This document shows, piece by piece, positions 1 through 9,254 of a DNA stretch of 64,000 nt. The notes beneath the pieces are model-generated. The model made no database searches. It was not told the DNA's origin and worked only from the letters and a program-made list of their open reading frames with translations. Origin of the DNA: Tritonibacter mobilis (GTDB lineage Bacteria > Pseudomonadota > Alphaproteobacteria > Rhodobacterales > Rhodobacteraceae). Position 1 is the stretch's first letter, and each line of letters starts with the position of its first letter. The position numbers and the translations under genes are program-made. The DNA lies in the NCBI RefSeq assembly GCF_001681715.1, contig NZ_LNWY01000016.1, positions 62,001 to 126,000 of the forward strand, read 5' to 3'.

Positions 1-1175
1 TGCTGGTCAGTCGGCAGTTGGATGTCCTCGCGCGGGGCGGCGGTGAGCGGGTCAACGGCGCTGAACCACGCCTCCTTGAGGGTGGCGGAGGGGGCGGCGA
101 ATTGCAGATCGCCAAGCGCCGCGTCCAGCAGCTCCAGCCCGACGCGGGCATCGCAGCAGAGCGGCTCAGCGCCATGTTTCATTGCGTCATAGGCAGCAAC
201 ATTGAGGGAAACGAGCGTGCGAGCCGGGTTCTGGAACAGGTTCCACGAGCCGGTGGTGAAATCCTGAAATCTTGTGCCAACACCGAGAACCAGATCGGCC
301 CCGGCGCAGATCTCATTGGCAGAGCCCGCACCGGTCACGCCTACGGGGCCGAGGTTCAGCGGGTGATCCCATGCAAGGGCGGATTTGCCCGCCTGGCTTT
401 CGACAACCGGGATCTGATGCGCCTCGGCAAAACTTTGCAGCGCGGCGCAGGCGTCCGCGTAATGCACGCCCCCCCCGGCCACGATCACTGGAGATTTTGC
501 GGCTTTCAGCAGGTCGGCCACCCGCGCCAGCTCGCCCTCATCGGGGCGGGGACGGCGGGTTTGCCAGACGCGCGGCGCAAAGAAGGCCTCGGGCCAGTCA
601 TAGGCCTCGGCCTGCACGTCCTGACAGAAGGACAGGCAGACCGGACCGCAGTCTGCCGGATCGGTCATGGTGCGAAAGGCGCGCGGCAGGGCGGTCAGCA
701 GCTGTTCAGGGCGCGTGATGCGGTCGAAATAGCGCGTGACCGGTTTGAAGCAATCATTGGCGCTGGTGGTGCCATCGCCGAAATCCTCGATCTGCTGCAA
801 CACCGGGTCGGGGCCCCGGTTGGCAAAGACATCGCCGGGGATCAGCAACAGCGGCAGCCGGTTCACATGCGCCAGCGCCGCCGCCGTCACCATATTGGTG
901 GCACCGGGGCCGATGGAGGAGGTGACCGCCATCGCTCGTTTGCGCGCGGACTGCTTGGCATAGGCAATCGCTGCATGGGCCATGGTTTGCTCGTTATGGC
1001 CGCGATAGGTGCGAAATTCGTCGCGCGCGCCATGTAACGCCTCGCCCAGACCGGCCACATTGCCATGGCCAAAGATCGCCCAGATCCCGGCTAGGAAGGG
1101 TTCGCCCTCCTCGTTCAGTTGTGCGGCGATATATTTCACCATCGCCTGCGCTGCAGTTAGCCGGATCGTGCTCAT
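1..1175 (-). CDS. iolD: IolD, trihydroxycyclohexane-1,2-dione hydrolase (partial)
   Basis: Thiamine-diphosphate enzyme that opens the ring of 3D-trihydroxycyclohexane-1,2-dione in myo-inositol catabolism. About 391 N-terminal residues are visible; the rest runs off the left edge. The start reads MSTIRLTAAQAMVKYIAAQ, followed by the ThDP-binding acetolactate-synthase-type pattern: GIWAIFGHGNVAG, then YRGHNEQTMAHAAIAYAK with the conserved Glu, then SIGPGATNMVTAAALAHVNR. The start codon overlaps the iolC stop as ATGA, so the two are translationally coupled. Family length is about 610 residues, so roughly a third is missing because of the window edge, not because of damage. Confidence 0.93.
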   Translation of the reverse strand, partial: MSTIRLTAAQAMVKYIAAQLNEEGEPFLAGIWAIFGHGNVAGLGEALHGARDEFRTYRGHNEQTMAHAAIAYAKQSARKRAMAVTSSIGPGATNMVTAAALAHVNRLPLLLIPGDVFANRGPDPVLQQIEDFGDGTTSANDCFKPVTRYFDRITRPEQLLTALPRAFRTMTDPADCGPVCLSFCQDVQAEAYDWPEAFFAPRVWQTRRPRPDEGELARVADLLKAAKSPVIVAGGGVHYADACAALQSFAEAHQIPVVESQAGKSALAWDHPLNLGPVGVTGAGSANEICAGADLVLGVGTRFQDFTTGSWNLFQNPARTLVSLNVAAYDAMKHGAEPLCCDARVGLELLDAALGDLQFAAPSATLKEAWFSAVDPLTAAPREDIQLPTDQ

Positions 1176-3085
1176 TGTGCCGCCTCCATCGTGCGTGCGC
1201 GTGCCTGCGCCCAGATATCGCAAAGCCGGGCGTAATTTTCTGTCATGCGCGCCACGGCGCTGTCGTCGTCAATGCGGCCTGCAAACCAGTCGCGGGCCAC
1301 ATCGCCAAAGATCGTCCGCCCCACGGCAAACCCCTTGACCAGCGGGAAGCGCACGGCGAGGGCAAAGCTCTCGCGCAGCTGGTCCTCCGGGGCGTCCAGA
1401 CCGAGCACCACGATACCACGGGTGCGTTTGTCGTTGCGCTCGATCGCATCGCAGCTTGCGGCCCATGCGGCCTCGGAGCGGAAGGGTTCAAGCTTCCACC
1501 AATCAGGGTAGATGCCCGCATCGTAAACGCGCTGGATGACATCTGGCGTGGTTTTATCGTCAAAGGGGCCGACCTTGGAGGGGATCACCTCCAGCAGGAA
1601 TTCAAGCCCGTTGCGGCGGCAGGACTGGAACACGCGCGTAATGGTGGCGATCTGGTCGGCCCACATCGCGTCATCATCGTCGGGATGCGGGAAGCACAGG
1701 CATTTGACCACATGTTCGCCGGGCCATTCCTTCAGCCCGCCCGCATCCTCGCCCACCTGCGGTTCCAGCCGCAAGGGGCGCGAGCCGGGCCATTCCACCG
1801 GGCGGCCGATCCACAGACCCTGACCCGCTGCCGCATAGAGCGCGCGCGCGCCAAGGCGACCGTCGCAGAGGATGCCGTGACCGGGGCGGCCAGCGGCCTG
1901 TGTAACAGCGGCCCTGAGGCAGAGCTCCTTGAACGCGCCGATGCGCTCGGGCGTGGCGCCGTCCATCTCTTCCATCTGCATGCGGTGATCAAAGGCAAAG
2001 ACCCGCAGATCGTCCCAGTCACGCTTGCGGGTGGTGGACCAGTGGATCTGCTCCAGTGCTGTGTCGTTGCGCAGGGCTTTCTCCACCACGCCGCGCTGGA
2101 GGAAGAATTGCAACTCTTCCCAGCTGGGGTAGGCGGGGGTGCAGCCATGACGGCTGACGGCAAAGGCCCCGCAGGCATTGGCGTATTTGAGCGAGGTGGG
2201 CCAGTCTTCACCGTCGAGCCAGCCCTTTAAAAGACCGGACATGAAGCCATCGCCCGCGCCAAGCACATTAAAGACCTCGATGGGAAAGCCGGGGCCGCTT
2301 TGGCCCGCGTCCAGCCTGTCCGGGATCGCGCCGGTGAAGGCCACCGCGCCATCGGCACCGCGCTTGCACACCAGCGTCGCCCCCGAGACCGCGCGCACGG
2401 CGCGCAGCGCTGCGACCGTGTCGGTGGTGCCGCCTGCGATGTGGAATTCCTCTTCAGTGCCGACGATCAGGTCAAACAGATGCAGGGTGGATTGCAGTTT
2501 TTCCGTCACCGCTGCTGAGGCAATAAAGCGGTTTTCGCCGTCGCCGTGACCGGAGAGCCCCCAGAGGTTGGGGCGGAAATCAATGTCCAGCGCGGTCTGC
2601 GCGCCGTGTTTGCGCGCGAAGTCCAGCGCTTTCAGCACCGCCGCCTCGGTCCGCGGGTTCGACAGGTGGGTGCCGGTGGCGACCACGGCGCGGGCGCGGG
2701 CAATGAAGCCTTCGTCCACGTCCTGCGCGCTCAGCGCCATATCGGCGCAATTCTCGCGGTAGAAAATCAGCGGGAACTGGTCCTCATCGCGAATGCCGAG
2801 CAGCACAAGGGCCGTCAGTCGTTCCGGGTCGGTGAGGACGCCGGTGACGTCGACGCCCTCCTTCACCAGTTCCTCGCGCAGGAAACGGCCCATATGCTCG
2901 TCCCCGACCTTGGTCATCAGCGCCGAACGCAAGCCCAGACGCGCGGTGCCCGTCGCCATATTGGTCGGGGAGCCACCGACGTATTTCTCGAAACTGCGCA
3001 TGTCCTCCAGACGGCCACCGACCTGCGCGCCATAAAGGTCAACGGACGCGCGCCCGATGGTGATGAGGTCCAGATCCTTGGTCAT
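1172..3085 (-). CDS. iolC: IolC, 5-dehydro-2-deoxygluconokinase fused to DUF2090 domain
   Basis: Residues 1 to about 320 are a PfkB-family sugar kinase that phosphorylates 5-dehydro-2-deoxy-gluconate. The sugar-binding motif GGSPTNMA is at residues 37-44 and the GAGDG motif with the catalytic Asp at 276-280. Residues about 325-637 form a DUF2090 domain, a TIM-barrel family related to class I aldolases and usually predicted to do the next step (the IolJ reaction). The 637-residue length is about twice that of a Bacillus IolC, which shows the fusion directly. It lies between the transporter ATPase (1-nt TAATG overlap) and iolD (ATGA overlap). The aldolase role of the second half is inferred from family knowledge. 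Confidence 0.93.
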   Translation of the reverse strand: MTKDLDLITIGRASVDLYGAQVGGRLEDMRSFEKYVGGSPTNMATGTARLGLRSALMTKVGDEHMGRFLREELVKEGVDVTGVLTDPERLTALVLLGIRDEDQFPLIFYRENCADMALSAQDVDEGFIARARAVVATGTHLSNPRTEAAVLKALDFARKHGAQTALDIDFRPNLWGLSGHGDGENRFIASAAVTEKLQSTLHLFDLIVGTEEEFHIAGGTTDTVAALRAVRAVSGATLVCKRGADGAVAFTGAIPDRLDAGQSGPGFPIEVFNVLGAGDGFMSGLLKGWLDGEDWPTSLKYANACGAFAVSRHGCTPAYPSWEELQFFLQRGVVEKALRNDTALEQIHWSTTRKRDWDDLRVFAFDHRMQMEEMDGATPERIGAFKELCLRAAVTQAAGRPGHGILCDGRLGARALYAAAGQGLWIGRPVEWPGSRPLRLEPQVGEDAGGLKEWPGEHVVKCLCFPHPDDDDAMWADQIATITRVFQSCRRNGLEFLLEVIPSKVGPFDDKTTPDVIQRVYDAGIYPDWWKLEPFRSEAAWAASCDAIERNDKRTRGIVVLGLDAPEDQLRESFALAVRFPLVKGFAVGRTIFGDVARDWFAGRIDDDSAVARMTENYARLCDIWAQARARTMEAAQ

Positions 3086-3918
3086 TACACAGTGCCCCCA
3101 AGCGAGCCTTCGAGCTGGGCCATTTCCTGACCACCCGCCATGAGATCCTGCAGCTCTTCCGGTGTGATCTGGCCGCGCTGTGCGGTGCCCAGCGTCTTGC
3201 CGCGATTGAGCACGGTGAACCGGTCGCCCACGGCCAGCGCGTGGCGCACGTTGTGACTGATGAACACCACGCCGACGCCTTGTTTGCGCACCCGGTCGAT
3301 GGTGGCGAGCACATTCGAGGTCTGCCGCACGCCAAGCGCCGAGGTGGGCTCATCCAGGATCAGCACCCGCGCGCCGAAATAGACCGCGCGCGCAATGGCA
3401 ACTGTCTGGCGTTCACCACCTGAGAGCGTGCCGACCGCCTGATCGGGGCCGCGCAGGTTGATGCCCATCTTGCGCATCTCCTCCACGGTGGTCTGGTTCA
3501 TCATCTCGATGTCCATGCGGCGGAAGGGCTTGGAACCCTTGAGCGGCTCGCGCCCCATGAAGAAATTGCGCGTCACACTCATCAGCGGGATCATGGCAAG
3601 ATCCTGAAACACCGTGGCAATCCCGGCCTCCATCGCATCACGCGGGCTGTCGAAATTCATCGGTTGCCCGTCGATGGTGATTGCGCCCTTGGTGGGTTTG
3701 TGCACGCCCGACATGGTCTTGATAAAGGTCGATTTGCCCGCGCCATTGTCGCCAAGCAGACAGTGGCATTCGCCCGGTTTCACATCAAAGCTGACACCGG
3801 CAAGCGCGATGATATTGCCGAAATGCTTCTCGATGTTCTGCATTTCGATGATCGGCTTGGCCGCGTCCTGCGGGCTGCCGTGGTGAAAGGTCGTGTCTTC
3901 GGTCATCTGCTGGGTCAT
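3085..3918 (-). CDS. Sugar (probably inositol) ABC transporter ATPase
   Basis: Energises import of a sugar or polyol across the inner membrane. It has a single nucleotide-binding domain of 277 residues, unlike the double-domain ATPases of most CUT2 systems, and so resembles FrcA-type subunits. Walker [10 protein letters not shown] is at 56-64, the Q-loop VFQD at 103-106, the signature LSGGE at 165-169 and Walker B LILDE at 186-190, so all catalytic elements are intact. It starts one base past the permease stop and is followed immediately by iolC. The inositol substrate is inferred from the operon and from the IolR-type operator upstream. Confidence 0.9.
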   Translation of the reverse strand: MTQQMTEDTTFHHGSPQDAAKPIIEMQNIEKHFGNIIALAGVSFDVKPGECHCLLGDNGAGKSTFIKTMSGVHKPTKGAITIDGQPMNFDSPRDAMEAGIATVFQDLAMIPLMSVTRNFFMGREPLKGSKPFRRMDIEMMNQTTVEEMRKMGINLRGPDQAVGTLSGGERQTVAIARAVYFGARVLILDEPTSALGVRQTSNVLATIDRVRKQGVGVVFISHNVRHALAVGDRFTVLNRGKTLGTAQRGQITPEELQDLMAGGQEMAQLEGSLGGTV

Positions 3919-3919
3919 C

Positions 3920-5026
3920 TCAGCGTTCCCCCGTCACGCGCTTGCGGATGTAGTTGTTGAACAGAACCGCGATCAACAGCATGCCGCCAAGGAAGATCTG
4001 GAACCAGTCCTGATCGAAGTCTGTATAAGTGAGGCCGATGGTGACCATGCCAAAGATGATCGCGCCAAAGAATGCGCCGATGGCGGAGCCGTAGCCGCCT
4101 GTCAGCAGGCAGCCGCCGATCACTGCGGCGATGATGGCCTCGAACTCTTTCATGAAGCCGCGGCGGGCGTCGGTCGAGCCTGCATCCATCACGGTGATGA
4201 TCGCAACCAGCGCGCCGCAGAGCGCCGTCACCATAAAGAGCGAGATCTTCACCTTGCGCACCGGCACACCGGAATTGGAGGCCGCGTTGCGATCGCCGCC
4301 CGAGGCAAAGATCCAATTGCCCTGCGGGGTGCGCAGCAGCACATAGGTCGCCACCAGCGCCAGCGCGATGAACCAGAGGATTTCAACCGGGACGCCGGGC
4401 ACTTTTGGGGTGCCGTTCTTGAAGGTGTCGATCAGGCCGATCTGGGCAAGCCAGGCAAAGATCGGGCCGAATGCGTCGCCAGAAAACATAGGCGCAAGCC
4501 AGTCGCCCTCGATCGCATCGCGCACGCCGCGCAGCTGGGTGGAGCCGCCAGAGGCCAGTTTCAGCCCCACCAGCGACGCGCCGCGCAGGATGAACAGGAA
4601 GGCCAGTGTCACAATAAAGGAGGGCAGGCCGGTTTTCAGAACGATCACGCCATTGACCGCGCCAAGCCCAGCCGCCACCGCCAATGTCAGCGGGATCGCG
4701 AGGATCAGGGGCAGGCCAAGGGTGACGACGCAGGCGCCAAAGATCAGACCCGCAAAGGCCACCATAGAGCCGATGGAGAGGTCGAATTCACCGCCGATCA
4801 TCAGCATCGCCGCACCGATGGCGAGGATGCCGAGCTGCGCCGCAGGGGTCATGAAGTTCATGATGCCCGAGAGCGTGAACATGGTGCTGTCGGCAGTGAT
4901 CAAAAAGAATGTGGTGACAAGAATGACACCGGCGATGGCCCCAAGCTCCGGGCGCTTCATCAGCCGCGCGCCAAAGCCTTCTTGTTTCAGGCGTTCGTCG
5001 GTGACGGTTTGGGCCGTGTCGGCCAT
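3920..5026 (-). CDS. Sugar (probably inositol) ABC transporter permease
   Basis: Membrane subunit of a CUT2/BPD_transp_2 family importer, 368 residues with about nine or ten hydrophobic segments. The conserved stretch [16 protein letters not shown] and the C-terminal [22 protein letters not shown] region are typical of the RbsC/FrcC family. The ATG at 5026 was chosen over an upstream ATG at 5080 because GGGAGG lies just before it. A loop of about 50 residues between the middle membrane segments contains a run of charged residues around [13 protein letters not shown], as in FrcC-like permeases. It forms one transcription unit with the binding protein, the ATPase and iolCD. Confidence 0.9.
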   Translation of the reverse strand: MADTAQTVTDERLKQEGFGARLMKRPELGAIAGVILVTTFFLITADSTMFTLSGIMNFMTPAAQLGILAIGAAMLMIGGEFDLSIGSMVAFAGLIFGACVVTLGLPLILAIPLTLAVAAGLGAVNGVIVLKTGLPSFIVTLAFLFILRGASLVGLKLASGGSTQLRGVRDAIEGDWLAPMFSGDAFGPIFAWLAQIGLIDTFKNGTPKVPGVPVEILWFIALALVATYVLLRTPQGNWIFASGGDRNAASNSGVPVRKVKISLFMVTALCGALVAIITVMDAGSTDARRGFMKEFEAIIAAVIGGCLLTGGYGSAIGAFFGAIIFGMVTIGLTYTDFDQDWFQIFLGGMLLIAVLFNNYIRKRVTGER

Positions 5027-5054
5027 GGCGTGATCCTCCCTTGGGGACAAAGAA

Positions 5055-5085
5055 GGGCCGTGGCGCGGCGTTTGCACCACGGCCC
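5055..5085 (-). terminator. Intercistronic hairpin after the binding-protein gene
   Basis: Arms GGGCCGTGG (5055-5063) and CCACGGCCC (5077-5085) form a perfect 9-bp stem in the 90-base gap between the binding-protein gene and the permease gene. There is no uridine run long enough for full termination. Hairpins at this place in binding-protein operons often protect the upstream mRNA or give partial termination, so the binding protein is made in excess. That role is inferred. Confidence 0.6.
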
Positions 5086-5116
5086 CAAATGCGATTTAGC
5101 GTTTTAAGTGCGTGAC

Positions 5117-6043
5117 TTAGCGGATGCCTTCAGCACTCAGCTCGACCACCTGGGCAGCTTTGTCCTGGGTGATCAGGTTGGGGCCGGAGGGAACGTTGCC
5201 GCCGGGGATCAGGCCGTAGTTGGCATTGAGCGCCAGGAACGAGACCGGCAGATAGCCTTGCAGGAATTGCTGCTGGTCGATGGCAAAGGCCGCTTCGCCT
5301 TTTGATACACTCTCAAGGAAGCTTGCCGACAGGTCAAAGGTCGCCACATTCACCTCGCCGGTGCGGCCAACGGCTGCGACGGCGCGCACGGAGGGCTCAC
5401 CCACCAAGGAGGCACCAAGGCCCATCACGGTGTCGATGTCAGGGTTGGATTCCAGCGCCGCTTTGACCTTGGCTTCGACTTCGGCAGGGTCGTTCTGGGT
5501 CGGGATCACCTCGACAGAGCCGCCGAACCCGTCAGAAAAGCCCTGACAGCGCAGGTCGAGCGCCACGTTGCCCACTTCTTGGTTGACGCAGATGCCGACC
5601 GTGCCACCCATGGAGGCGAGCTTTTCACCGGCGGCCTTGCCTGCGGTGTATTCGTCCTGGCCTACGTGCAGCAGTGCGCCGAGATCCTTGGAGACGTCAG
5701 AGCCGGAGTTCATCGAGATGACTGGAATGCCAGCCTCGACCGCGCGGCGGATCGAGGGCGACAGCGCGTCGGCGTCGGGGATGGAGACCACCAGCCCGTC
5801 GGGTTCCTGATTGACGGCGGCGTCGATCAGCTGGCTCATCTGCACCATGTCAAAGGTCTCGGGCGAGCGGAAATCGACATTCGCGCCTGTGTCCTTGGCG
5901 GCCTTTTCCACGCCGTTTTTCACCACGGACCAGAATGGATCGTTGGCCTGACCATGGGCGACCACGATGATGTCCTGCGCCATGGCGGGGGCTGCGACGG
6001 CCATCCCGGCGACAACAGCTGCGGTTTTCAAGAAGTTTTTCAA
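5117..6043 (-). CDS. Periplasmic sugar (probably inositol) binding protein
   Basis: Periplasmic solute-binding protein of the Peripla_BP_4 / ribose-binding type, 308 residues. A signal peptide is clear (KNFLKT, a hydrophobic core, then APAMA-Q cleavage near residue 22). The mature protein begins DIIVVAHGQANDPFW, the usual start of this fold, and contains DGLVVSIPDADAL and MGLGASLVGEPS. The start codon is TTG, preceded by GGGAGGACAAA, an excellent ribosome binding site. The nearest functional analogues are inositol-binding IbpA-type proteins. Specificity is inferred from the adjoining iolC and iolD and from the GGAA-N6-TTCC site upstream. Confidence 0.9.
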   Translation of the reverse strand: MKNFLKTAAVVAGMAVAAPAMAQDIIVVAHGQANDPFWSVVKNGVEKAAKDTGANVDFRSPETFDMVQMSQLIDAAVNQEPDGLVVSIPDADALSPSIRRAVEAGIPVISMNSGSDVSKDLGALLHVGQDEYTAGKAAGEKLASMGGTVGICVNQEVGNVALDLRCQGFSDGFGGSVEVIPTQNDPAEVEAKVKAALESNPDIDTVMGLGASLVGEPSVRAVAAVGRTGEVNVATFDLSASFLESVSKGEAAFAIDQQQFLQGYLPVSFLALNANYGLIPGGNVPSGPNLITQDKAAQVVELSAEGIR

Positions 6044-6167
6044 TTTGTCCTCCCTTAGACAAAGCCCGGTATCCCGGATTGTAGGCGCCTCGGCTCGCTG
6101 AAGGCTGAGGTGCTCCTTATGACCGGCCTCCCACCGGTCAGCGCGAAACGGTGTCGAATCGTGCTAT

Positions 6168-6181
6168 GGAACATTTATTCC
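6168..6181. promoter_or_regulatory. Probable IolR operator, transporter-iolCD operon
   Basis: GGAACATTTATTCC matches GGAA-N6-TTCC exactly, the binding motif reported for the RpiR-type inositol repressor IolR of Sinorhizobium and for the Caulobacter iol regulon. It sits in the 155-base gap between the regulator stop and the binding-protein gene, about 125 bases before the TTG start. A second exact copy lies at 7081-7094. Confidence 0.7.
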
Positions 6182-6198
6182 GTTTTGACGCGAGCCTG

Positions 6199-7029
6199 TC
6201 AAGATTCGCGTCGTTGCGAGCCGACCAGCACTGAAAGGGCGGTGGTGAGCGTGATGGAGGCGTTGAGTGCGCGAAAGCCTGCGACCTCATGTTCGTGTAC
6301 GATGAGCTCCTCGCGGGCGAATTCAAACAGCGGGCATTTTTCGGAATCGCTCAGCCCGTAGACCGGAACGCCACGCTCGGCGGCCTCTCTGGCCTGCTGG
6401 ATCACGTCCTCGGAGAAGGGCGCGAAGGTCACTGCAAACAGCGCATCATCGGGCGTCATCAGGGGAGGGCTGTCAAGGTGGCCAACGTCGGTATGCAAGA
6501 GAGCGGGTACATCCATCTTGCCAAGGAGATAGGACATATTGCTGACCACGGCAAAGGCGCGGCGCATACCCAATAGATGCAGAATGCGCGCCTGCGCCAA
6601 GCCGCTTGCGACACTGTTAAGTCCCTCATTTGCAACAGAATTTCCCAAGGATAGCAGTGATTTATGGCCCGCCTCGGCAAATTCTCCCAACAGCTGACCA
6701 CTGCCCTGCGCCACATCGGGGCGCACCTGGGCAAGGCGCTGTTCATAGTCGGGGCGAAAGGACGTGTACTGCACCCGAAACAGCCCCTGCATTTCGGAAT
6801 AGCCGCTAAAGCCAATGGCCTGACAGAACCGGATGTAGACCGAAGGCGCAACGCCCGATGCCTTGGCCATATCAGAGACCGTAGAGACCGCCACAAGATG
6901 CAGGTGACGACGGGTGAAGGATGCACATTGCTTCAGCCGCTTGGGCAGCTCATCCTGCATCTGGTCCAGCCGCTCGATGGTCTGGGTGATGTTGGTCGGG
7001 GGTGTGGCGATACCCTCGTTCTCACTCAT
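6199..7029 (-). CDS. iolR: RpiR/MurR-family regulator, probable inositol repressor IolR
   Basis: DNA-binding regulator of 276 residues. The N-terminal about 80 residues form an RpiR helix-turn-helix (SDMAKASGVAPSVYIRFCQAIGFSGYSEMQ). Residues about 120-260 form a SIS sugar-isomerase domain that binds a phosphorylated ligand (LLGMRRAFAVVSNMSYLLGKMDVPA, VTFAPFSEDVIQQAREAAERGVPVYGLSD). It lies between the transporter operon and the divergent dehydrogenase operon, and both carry GGAA-N6-TTCC sites. Family knowledge suggests it represses both operons and is released by a phosphorylated inositol intermediate made by IolC. The IolR name rests on context and operator match, not on a search. Confidence 0.85.
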   Translation of the reverse strand: MSENEGIATPPTNITQTIERLDQMQDELPKRLKQCASFTRRHLHLVAVSTVSDMAKASGVAPSVYIRFCQAIGFSGYSEMQGLFRVQYTSFRPDYEQRLAQVRPDVAQGSGQLLGEFAEAGHKSLLSLGNSVANEGLNSVASGLAQARILHLLGMRRAFAVVSNMSYLLGKMDVPALLHTDVGHLDSPPLMTPDDALFAVTFAPFSEDVIQQAREAAERGVPVYGLSDSEKCPLFEFAREELIVHEHEVAGFRALNASITLTTALSVLVGSQRRES

Positions 7030-7080
7030 TCAACGTCCTCTCTCTTGACAGGTTCACTGTAATCGCTCATCACCGAAAAT

Positions 7081-7094
7081 GGAATGAAAATTCC
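7081..7094. promoter_or_regulatory. Probable IolR operator, dehydrogenase operon
   Basis: GGAATGAAAATTCC is an exact GGAA-N6-TTCC match and sits inside the longer perfect dyad TGGAAT-GAAA-ATTCCA. It ends 15 bases before the GTG start of the first dehydrogenase, so a bound repressor would block transcription or early elongation. A TTGACA hexamer at 7045-7050 is a possible -35 element, but no convincing -10 follows at the standard distance. Confidence 0.72.
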
Positions 7095-7109
7095 ATATGG
7101 GAGGTTTTT

Positions 7110-8225
7110 GTGACTCTGGGTCTTGGTTTGATCGGAACCGGCTTCATGGGCAAGGCGCATGCGCTGGCCTATGGCTCTGCCGCGGCGGTATTTGGGGATC
7201 TGGCGCCGGTGCGTCTGGCGCAATTGTGCGACACGCCCGTACAGAAGGCGCGCGATCTGGGGGCTCAGTTCGGGTTTGCCGCCGCCACCGATGACTGGCG
7301 CGCCCTGATCGCCAACCCGGAGGTCGATATTGTCTCCATCACCACACCCAATGCGTTGCATAAGGAGATGGCGCTGGCGGCGATTGCGGCCGGGAAACAT
7401 GTGCATTGCGAAAAGCCACTGGCGCTGACGCTGGAGGATGCGCAGGAGATGGAAGCCGCGGCGCGTGCCGCCGGGGTGCGCACAAAGGTAGGGTATAACT
7501 ACATTCATAATCCCGCAGTCAGCCATGCCCGCGCATTGATTGCCGAAGGGATGATCGGAAAGCCCGTGCATTTCCGGGGCTGGGTGGATGAGGATTATCA
7601 GGCCGACCCGGACCTGCCGTGGACATGGCGCGCCACCCGTGCGGATGCGGGGCTTGGTACGCTGGGCGATCTGGGCTGTCATCTGGTGTCGATGTCGCAT
7701 GTGCTGATGGGCGAGATCGAGAGCCTGATTGCCGATACGCAGATCATCCATGAAACCCGCCCCCTGCCCGATGGAAGCGGCCGCGCAGCGGTGGAGAACG
7801 AAGACACCGCCTCGGCCATCATCCGCTATCGCAACGGGGCGCAGGGCACGCTTTGCACCTCGCGTTCGGCCTGGGGACGTAAGAACAAGCTCGACTGGGA
7901 GGTGCATGGCACCAAGGGTATGATTACCTTCAGTCAGGAGCGGCTGAATGAACTGAAGCTCTACGTCAACGAAGGCCCGCGCGCGCAGCAGGGGTTCCGC
8001 ACCATTCTGACGGGGCCGGAGCATGCACCCTATGGGGCGTTCTGCCCGGCACCGGGGCATCAACTGGGCTTTGGCGATCTGAAAACCGTCGAGGTCGCGG
8101 GGTTTCTGCGTGCCATTGCGGCTGGCGAGGAGAGCTTTCCCAATTTCACCGACGCGCTGGAGTTTGAGCGCGTCATCCACGCTATCGACACTTCGGCCCG
8201 TGAGGGCCGCCGCGTCACCCTGTGA
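7110..8225 (+). CDS. Gfo/Idh/MocA-family dehydrogenase in inositol locus
   Basis: NAD(P)-dependent oxidoreductase of 371 residues. The N-terminal Rossmann motif is GLIGTGFMGKAHA, the catalytic Lys lies in CEKPLALTLEDA, and the DxxxH-type motif is GDLGCHLVS. The GTG at 7110 was chosen because GGGAGG lies five bases before it and homology begins there. It is longer than IolG and resembles the Gfo/Idh/MocA enzymes that oxidise scyllo- or chiro-inositol or related ring sugars. The exact substrate cannot be read from sequence. It leads the plus-strand operon and is followed 24 bases later by iolG. Confidence 0.85.
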   Translation: MTLGLGLIGTGFMGKAHALAYGSAAAVFGDLAPVRLAQLCDTPVQKARDLGAQFGFAAATDDWRALIANPEVDIVSITTPNALHKEMALAAIAAGKHVHCEKPLALTLEDAQEMEAAARAAGVRTKVGYNYIHNPAVSHARALIAEGMIGKPVHFRGWVDEDYQADPDLPWTWRATRADAGLGTLGDLGCHLVSMSHVLMGEIESLIADTQIIHETRPLPDGSGRAAVENEDTASAIIRYRNGAQGTLCTSRSAWGRKNKLDWEVHGTKGMITFSQERLNELKLYVNEGPRAQQGFRTILTGPEHAPYGAFCPAPGHQLGFGDLKTVEVAGFLRAIAAGEESFPNFTDALEFERVIHAIDTSAREGRRVTL

Positions 8226-8249
8226 CGCCAGCACAAAAGGAATACGCCT

Positions 8250-9251
8250 ATGAAAGTCGCATTGTTTGGCGCGGGCCGCATCGGCAAGGTCCATGCCGCC
8301 TCCATCAAGATGGATCCGCGCTCGGAGCTGGTTGCAGTTACTGACGTTATGGCCGAGGTCGCCGAGGCGCTTGCGCAGGAGCATGGCATCGCGGTGCGCA
8401 CACCGGAAGAGATCTTTGCCGATGCGAGCATTGACGCGATCCTGATTGCCTCCTCGACCAACACGCATTCCGACCTGATCGAGGCGGGCGTGAAGGCGGG
8501 CAAAGCGATCTTTTGCGAAAAGCCCATTGATCTGTCGCTGGAGCGCGCGCTTCAGGTTCGCCAGATTGCCGCCAGCCACGACAAGCCGATGATGATGGGC
8601 TTCAACCGCCGCTTTGACCCGAACTTTGCCGCCGTCAAGGCCGCGCTGGACGCGGGCGAGGTCGGCAAGGGCGAGATGCTGGCGGTGACCTCCTATGACC
8701 CTGCGCCGCCGCCGGTGAGCTATATCAAGGTTTCTGGCGGTCTGTACCGGGACATGATGATCCATGATTTCGACATGTGTTCGTTCCTGTTTGGGATGCC
8801 GGTGAGCGTGATGGCGCATGGGTCGTGCCTTGTCGATCCGGAGATCGGCGCGGCGGGCGATGTCGACACCGCCGTTGTGGTGCTGACCTATGCGGACGGG
8901 CGCATCGCCACCATCCGCAATTCGCGCCGCGCGCCCTACGGCTATGACCAGCGGGTGGAGGTTCTGGGCTCCGAGGGTACGCTGGCCGCCGAGAATGAGG
9001 TTGAAAACACCGTGGTGAAATCGACCACCGCCGGGGTGCAGTCGGCCAAGCCCGTCTATTTCTTCCTTGAACGCTACATGCGCGCCTATGCGATCGAGTG
9101 GTCTGCCTTTGTCGATGCGGTGGTTGCGGGCGCGCCGGTGCCCGCATCGATACAGGACGGCGTCAATGCGCTGGCGCTGGCCGAGGCGGCGAACCGTTCG
9201 CTGGCCGAGGGGCGTCCGGTGGCGATTACTTCCGATCTGATCGGAGGCTGA
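8250..9251 (+). CDS. iolG: IolG, myo-inositol 2-dehydrogenase
   Basis: Oxidises myo-inositol to 2-keto-myo-inositol with NAD, the first step of the pathway. It has 333 residues, the usual IolG length. The Rossmann motif is GAGRIGKVHAASI at the N-terminus, CEKPIDLSLERAL carries the catalytic Lys, and GGLYRDMMIHDFDM carries the catalytic Asp and His. It is preceded by a clear AAAAGGAAT ribosome binding site. The downstream isomerase-like gene starts 3 bases after its stop, so the plus-strand genes form one operon. Confidence 0.9.
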   Translation: MKVALFGAGRIGKVHAASIKMDPRSELVAVTDVMAEVAEALAQEHGIAVRTPEEIFADASIDAILIASSTNTHSDLIEAGVKAGKAIFCEKPIDLSLERALQVRQIAASHDKPMMMGFNRRFDPNFAAVKAALDAGEVGKGEMLAVTSYDPAPPPVSYIKVSGGLYRDMMIHDFDMCSFLFGMPVSVMAHGSCLVDPEIGAAGDVDTAVVVLTYADGRIATIRNSRRAPYGYDQRVEVLGSEGTLAAENEVENTVVKSTTAGVQSAKPVYFFLERYMRAYAIEWSAFVDAVVAGAPVPASIQDGVNALALAEAANRSLAEGRPVAITSDLIGG

Positions 9252-9254
9252 TCC

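Noticed and set aside
18-1037. Long plus-strand frame over iolD
   Set aside because: It is the shadow of iolD on the other strand; no ribosome site and low-complexity composition.
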